Source: Bacteriovoracaceae bacterium (lineage in GTDB: Bacteria > Bdellovibrionota > Bacteriovoracia > Bacteriovoracales > Bacteriovoracaceae). Taken from it: 7,713 nt of DNA. Of this stretch, positions 5,692 through 7,713 are shown piece by piece (the first letter of the stretch is position 1; each line of letters begins with the position of its first letter). The stretch is taken from positions 1-7,713 of the forward strand of contig JAGSHJ010000138.1 of the NCBI GenBank assembly GCA_023954595.1, in the 5' to 3' direction. The notes beneath the pieces are model-generated. The model saw nothing but the letters and a program-made list of their open reading frames with translations, ran no database searches and was not told the origin of the DNA. The position numbers and the translations under genes were made by a program.

Positions 5692-7617
5692 CTAGTAAAG
5701 CTTAATACTTGCAAGACAAATAAGTCTAACGAGTATTGATCTGTCTGTTCCCGTCGTTTTTAAATCATTTAAATAATCATCAACTATTTTATCTAATTTA
5801 TCGACGTCAAAACACTCTCTATCAAAATACTTTCTATAATCTCTGGTCGCCAAGGCTTCTTTATAGCCTTTAACTCCAATTGATCCGTAAAGAAAGTCTG
5901 CTTCCGCGCTCCAAGAAGGATCGACATCATAAATGTATGAATGGGGGCCAGTCTGCAGATGTCCAGGGTAATCAATCTTATTATCTAAAATCCACTTTAA
6001 AGGATATTTCGTTCTTTTTATATCAAGACCTCTTCCCCATTCCTCAGGCATTGAACTTAAGAAATCAATCATCCTCTTATCCCAAAAAGGAATCCCCACT
6101 CCTAATCCTTGACTGGATGGAGACTTAAGAATTACTTGTACCGTATTTCCCTGCCAATGAAAGCTGTTATAAATATGTAACCACCATGAATATAAAGTTT
6201 CCGGTTTAACTTCGTTTATAAAGTCTGAAAAATAGTCTTTGGTTATTTCTTCCAGATAATTTTCGGATCCATATTCTGTTAAAAGGCCGTGCGATACAAA
6301 TTGAGCGAAAGGAAATCTATTTGCTGAAATAAAGAAAGAAGCTACTAATTGTTTTTTCCACTCTTTTGTTTCCATCTCGCTTGGTTCAGCCAATGTGGCT
6401 ATTTTTTTATAATCCTTTAAAATCTTATAAATCAAATCATCTTTATAAGACCCATCATCAATTTTTTTAAAGAATGAAGGTCCGTAAAGATAAGAAGCCA
6501 TTTTGTCGGAATACTCTCTAAAACCTAAATCACTATGATCAAGAATTGTAGCGTATTGAGCAAAACCAAAATTATGAGCACCGTCACTAATTTCACCACT
6601 AAAGATTACATCATCTTCTGATCCATTTTGCTTTATGAACCTAGCAGAACGCCAAAAAGGTTCTGATGTGAAAGTCAGTAAACTTTTACTTCTTAAATCA
6701 TCTTTAATTTCTTCAACATGATCTAAGTAATCTTGGACACAAAAATTTTGATCCACAATATTGAGTTCAACTCCAAAGTAATCAGTTATTTTTTGGGCTC
6801 TTTCGATCTCAAAGTTATTTACGATTCCTACTTCTGAAGAGTACTGAAGTCTATTGATAACACATTTTACTTTTTCTTTTCCATGGAGGTGAACCAACAT
6901 AGCCAAAATTGATGATGAGTCCCAACCAGAGGACATGAAAACCCAATTGGTACCATTCTCTGTACTTCTCAACTCAACTGCAGATTTATAAATTTCAAAA
7001 TATCTTTCCTTGTCTTCAGAATTATATTCTTGAACTTCTTTCATCTCCCTCGGGTTTACCTTTAATTCCACACCAGAGCTAGAACCTAAAAGAAATTCTC
7101 CAACTCCAACTCTTTTAACTCCACGATAAAGAGTGTGTTTCTTTGGAGCATAAAAACCATAGATGTTCATAAAGTTTGCTAAACCAACTTGATCATACCC
7201 AAAATCTATCCGATGGGAGACAATATCTCTTAGCTCATTTGAAGCTAACGCTCCACCTTCTCTTGGAATATAGTAAATATCTTCTCTACCAAACCAGTCT
7301 GCAAAATAGGATACACTCTCCCCATTAAAGTAAACTCCATGATAATGTCCTTCCAAGGAGTCTGTTAGTTTTTCGATAGACTGACCTGCAAGTTCTAAAA
7401 TATGACTAAATGAAGAGCTAGTTACTCTTACTGGAGACCCATTGCTCATGTAGTAATGTAGATCACCAAATAAATAGAGCCTTTTATCTCCTTCAAAAAC
7501 TTCTAGTGCAGGAGTTTCGTTACCAAAATAAAGCGCCCCTGCCGCGTTTGAAAAATTAGGCTTACCAAAGCCTTCTGAACAATCGCTAAGAACTTTTTCT
7601 CCAATTAATAAATGCAT
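5692..7617 (-). CDS. asparagine-synthetase-like amidotransferase without the N-terminal cysteine
   Basis: A 641-residue homologue of class B asparagine synthetases. Residues 1 to about 170 follow the glutaminase (Ntn) fold, with LEGHYHGVYFN and YFADWFGREDIYY typical of that domain. The protein begins MHLLIG, so the catalytic Cys2 needed for glutamine hydrolysis is absent. From about residue 205 the ATP-pyrophosphatase domain follows, with PP-loop MSSGWDSSSIL (228-238) and VIFSGEISDGAHNFGF (337-352). ATG 7617 is preferred because AAGGA lies 7 bases upstream; in-frame TTG 7623 sits one base after that site. It probably forms an amide on a sugar acid or attached amino acid, using free ammonia or a partner glutaminase (inference). 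It converges on the SGNH gene with two bases between stops. It has its own upstream region and is a separate transcription unit. Confidence 0.78.
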   Translation of the reverse strand: MHLLIGEKVLSDCSEGFGKPNFSNAAGALYFGNETPALEVFEGDKRLYLFGDLHYYMSNGSPVRVTSSSFSHILELAGQSIEKLTDSLEGHYHGVYFNGESVSYFADWFGREDIYYIPREGGALASNELRDIVSHRIDFGYDQVGLANFMNIYGFYAPKKHTLYRGVKRVGVGEFLLGSSSGVELKVNPREMKEVQEYNSEDKERYFEIYKSAVELRSTENGTNWVFMSSGWDSSSILAMLVHLHGKEKVKCVINRLQYSSEVGIVNNFEIERAQKITDYFGVELNIVDQNFCVQDYLDHVEEIKDDLRSKSLLTFTSEPFWRSARFIKQNGSEDDVIFSGEISDGAHNFGFAQYATILDHSDLGFREYSDKMASYLYGPSFFKKIDDGSYKDDLIYKILKDYKKIATLAEPSEMETKEWKKQLVASFFISANRFPFAQFVSHGLLTEYGSENYLEEITKDYFSDFINEVKPETLYSWWLHIYNSFHWQGNTVQVILKSPSSQGLGVGIPFWDKRMIDFLSSMPEEWGRGLDIKRTKYPLKWILDNKIDYPGHLQTGPHSYIYDVDPSWSAEADFLYGSIGVKGYKEALATRDYRKYFDRECFDVDKLDKIVDDYLNDLKTTGTDRSILVRLICLASIKLY

Positions 7618-7638
7618 CAGCAAATCCTTTCTTTGAAA

Positions 7639-7673
7639 TATTTAAGGTTTTTCTCAATGAAAACCCTTTAATA
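7639..7673. repeat. imperfect inverted repeat upstream of the amidotransferase
   Basis: Arms 7639-7653 and 7659-7673 pair over 13 of 15 positions around a 5-base TCAAT loop; the inner 10-base arms (AAGGTTTTTC and GAAAACCCTT) have one mismatch. It ends about 20 bases before the AAGGA site of the amidotransferase. It lacks a following T tract on either strand, so it does not read as an intrinsic terminator. An operator or a leader hairpin fits better. Confidence 0.5.
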
Positions 7674-7699
7674 ATAGGATATTGGCCAAAAAAGAACAA
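7671..7699 (-). promoter_or_regulatory. weak candidate promoter for the amidotransferase
   Basis: On the minus strand TATTAT (7676-7671) is preceded after 17 bases by TTGTTC (7699-7694). That -35 match is poor and sits at the inner end of the TTTG tract. The -10 element overlaps the edge of the inverted repeat. It is offered because it is the best pair in this short region, not because it is strong. Confidence 0.25.
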
Positions 7700-7713
7700 A
7701 CAAACAAACAAAC
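7695..7713. repeat. AAAC tetranucleotide tandem repeat reaching the window edge
   Basis: AACAAACAAACAAACAAAC gives about four and three-quarter units of AAAC (TTTG on the coding strand of the amidotransferase) and is cut by the window end, so its full length is unknown. It lies about 80 bases upstream of the amidotransferase start. Such tracts can change length by slipped-strand mispairing. Confidence 0.7.

Noticed and set aside
5680..5715. Bidirectional terminator between the convergent genes
   Set aside because: ACTAGT-TTAAG-ACTAGT and CTTGCAAG form only short AT-rich palindromes without a GC-rich stem or T tract, so no terminator can be supported.
5793..6128. Small frames at 5793-5975 (minus) and 5880-6128 (plus)
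   Set aside because: Both are alternative-frame readings of the amidotransferase C-terminal region.

Overview
This is an AT-rich window from a bacterial surface-polysaccharide gene cluster, most likely Gram-negative. Every recognisable gene is a carbohydrate-building or carbohydrate-modifying enzyme. Shine-Dalgarno sites are of the AAGGA/AGGGG type, and TTG and GTG starts occur beside ATG. The set (CMP-nonulosonate enzymes plus a heptose-type kinase and nucleotidyltransferase) fits an O-antigen, capsule or glycan locus. AT-rich groups such as Bdellovibrionota/Bacteriovorax-like bacteria or Leptospira are possible sources, but the sequence alone does not settle the taxon.

Layout. Positions 1-4229, minus strand: a tightly packed run read right to left. 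It holds a CBS-GHMP sugar kinase (4229-2865) interrupted by an in-frame TAG, a NeuB synthase fused to a TIM-barrel isomerase-like domain (2868-964), a CMP-sugar synthetase (952-221), and the first 73 codons of a class III aminotransferase that runs off the left edge. Junctions are a 4-base TTGA overlap, an 11-base gap and a 1-base TAATG overlap, so this looks like one operon. Positions 4230-4335: a divergent promoter region. Positions 4336-5689, plus strand: an HddC-type nucleotidyltransferase, then an overlapping SGNH hydrolase. Positions 5692-7617, minus strand: an asparagine-synthetase-like amidotransferase converging on the hydrolase with only two bases between them. Positions 7618-7713: its upstream region, with an inverted repeat and an AAAC tetranucleotide tract at the window edge.

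How the genes may work together (inference). The NeuB-like enzyme would condense phosphoenolpyruvate with an aldose, perhaps supplied or rearranged by its own C-terminal domain. The NeuA-like enzyme would activate the product as a CMP-sugar. The kinase and HddC-like enzyme would make a nucleotide-activated heptose or related sugar. The aminotransferase, hydrolase and amidotransferase would decorate sugars with amino, acyl-removal or amide chemistry. No glycosyltransferase, transporter or polymerase is visible here.

The most notable observation is the amber codon in the kinase. Reading through it restores an uninterrupted family-like protein in the same frame, so this is a nonsense change and not a frameshift. 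It falls between the ATP-binding motif and the C-terminal glycine motif. It may also disturb translation of the downstream synthase, whose TTG start overlaps the kinase stop.
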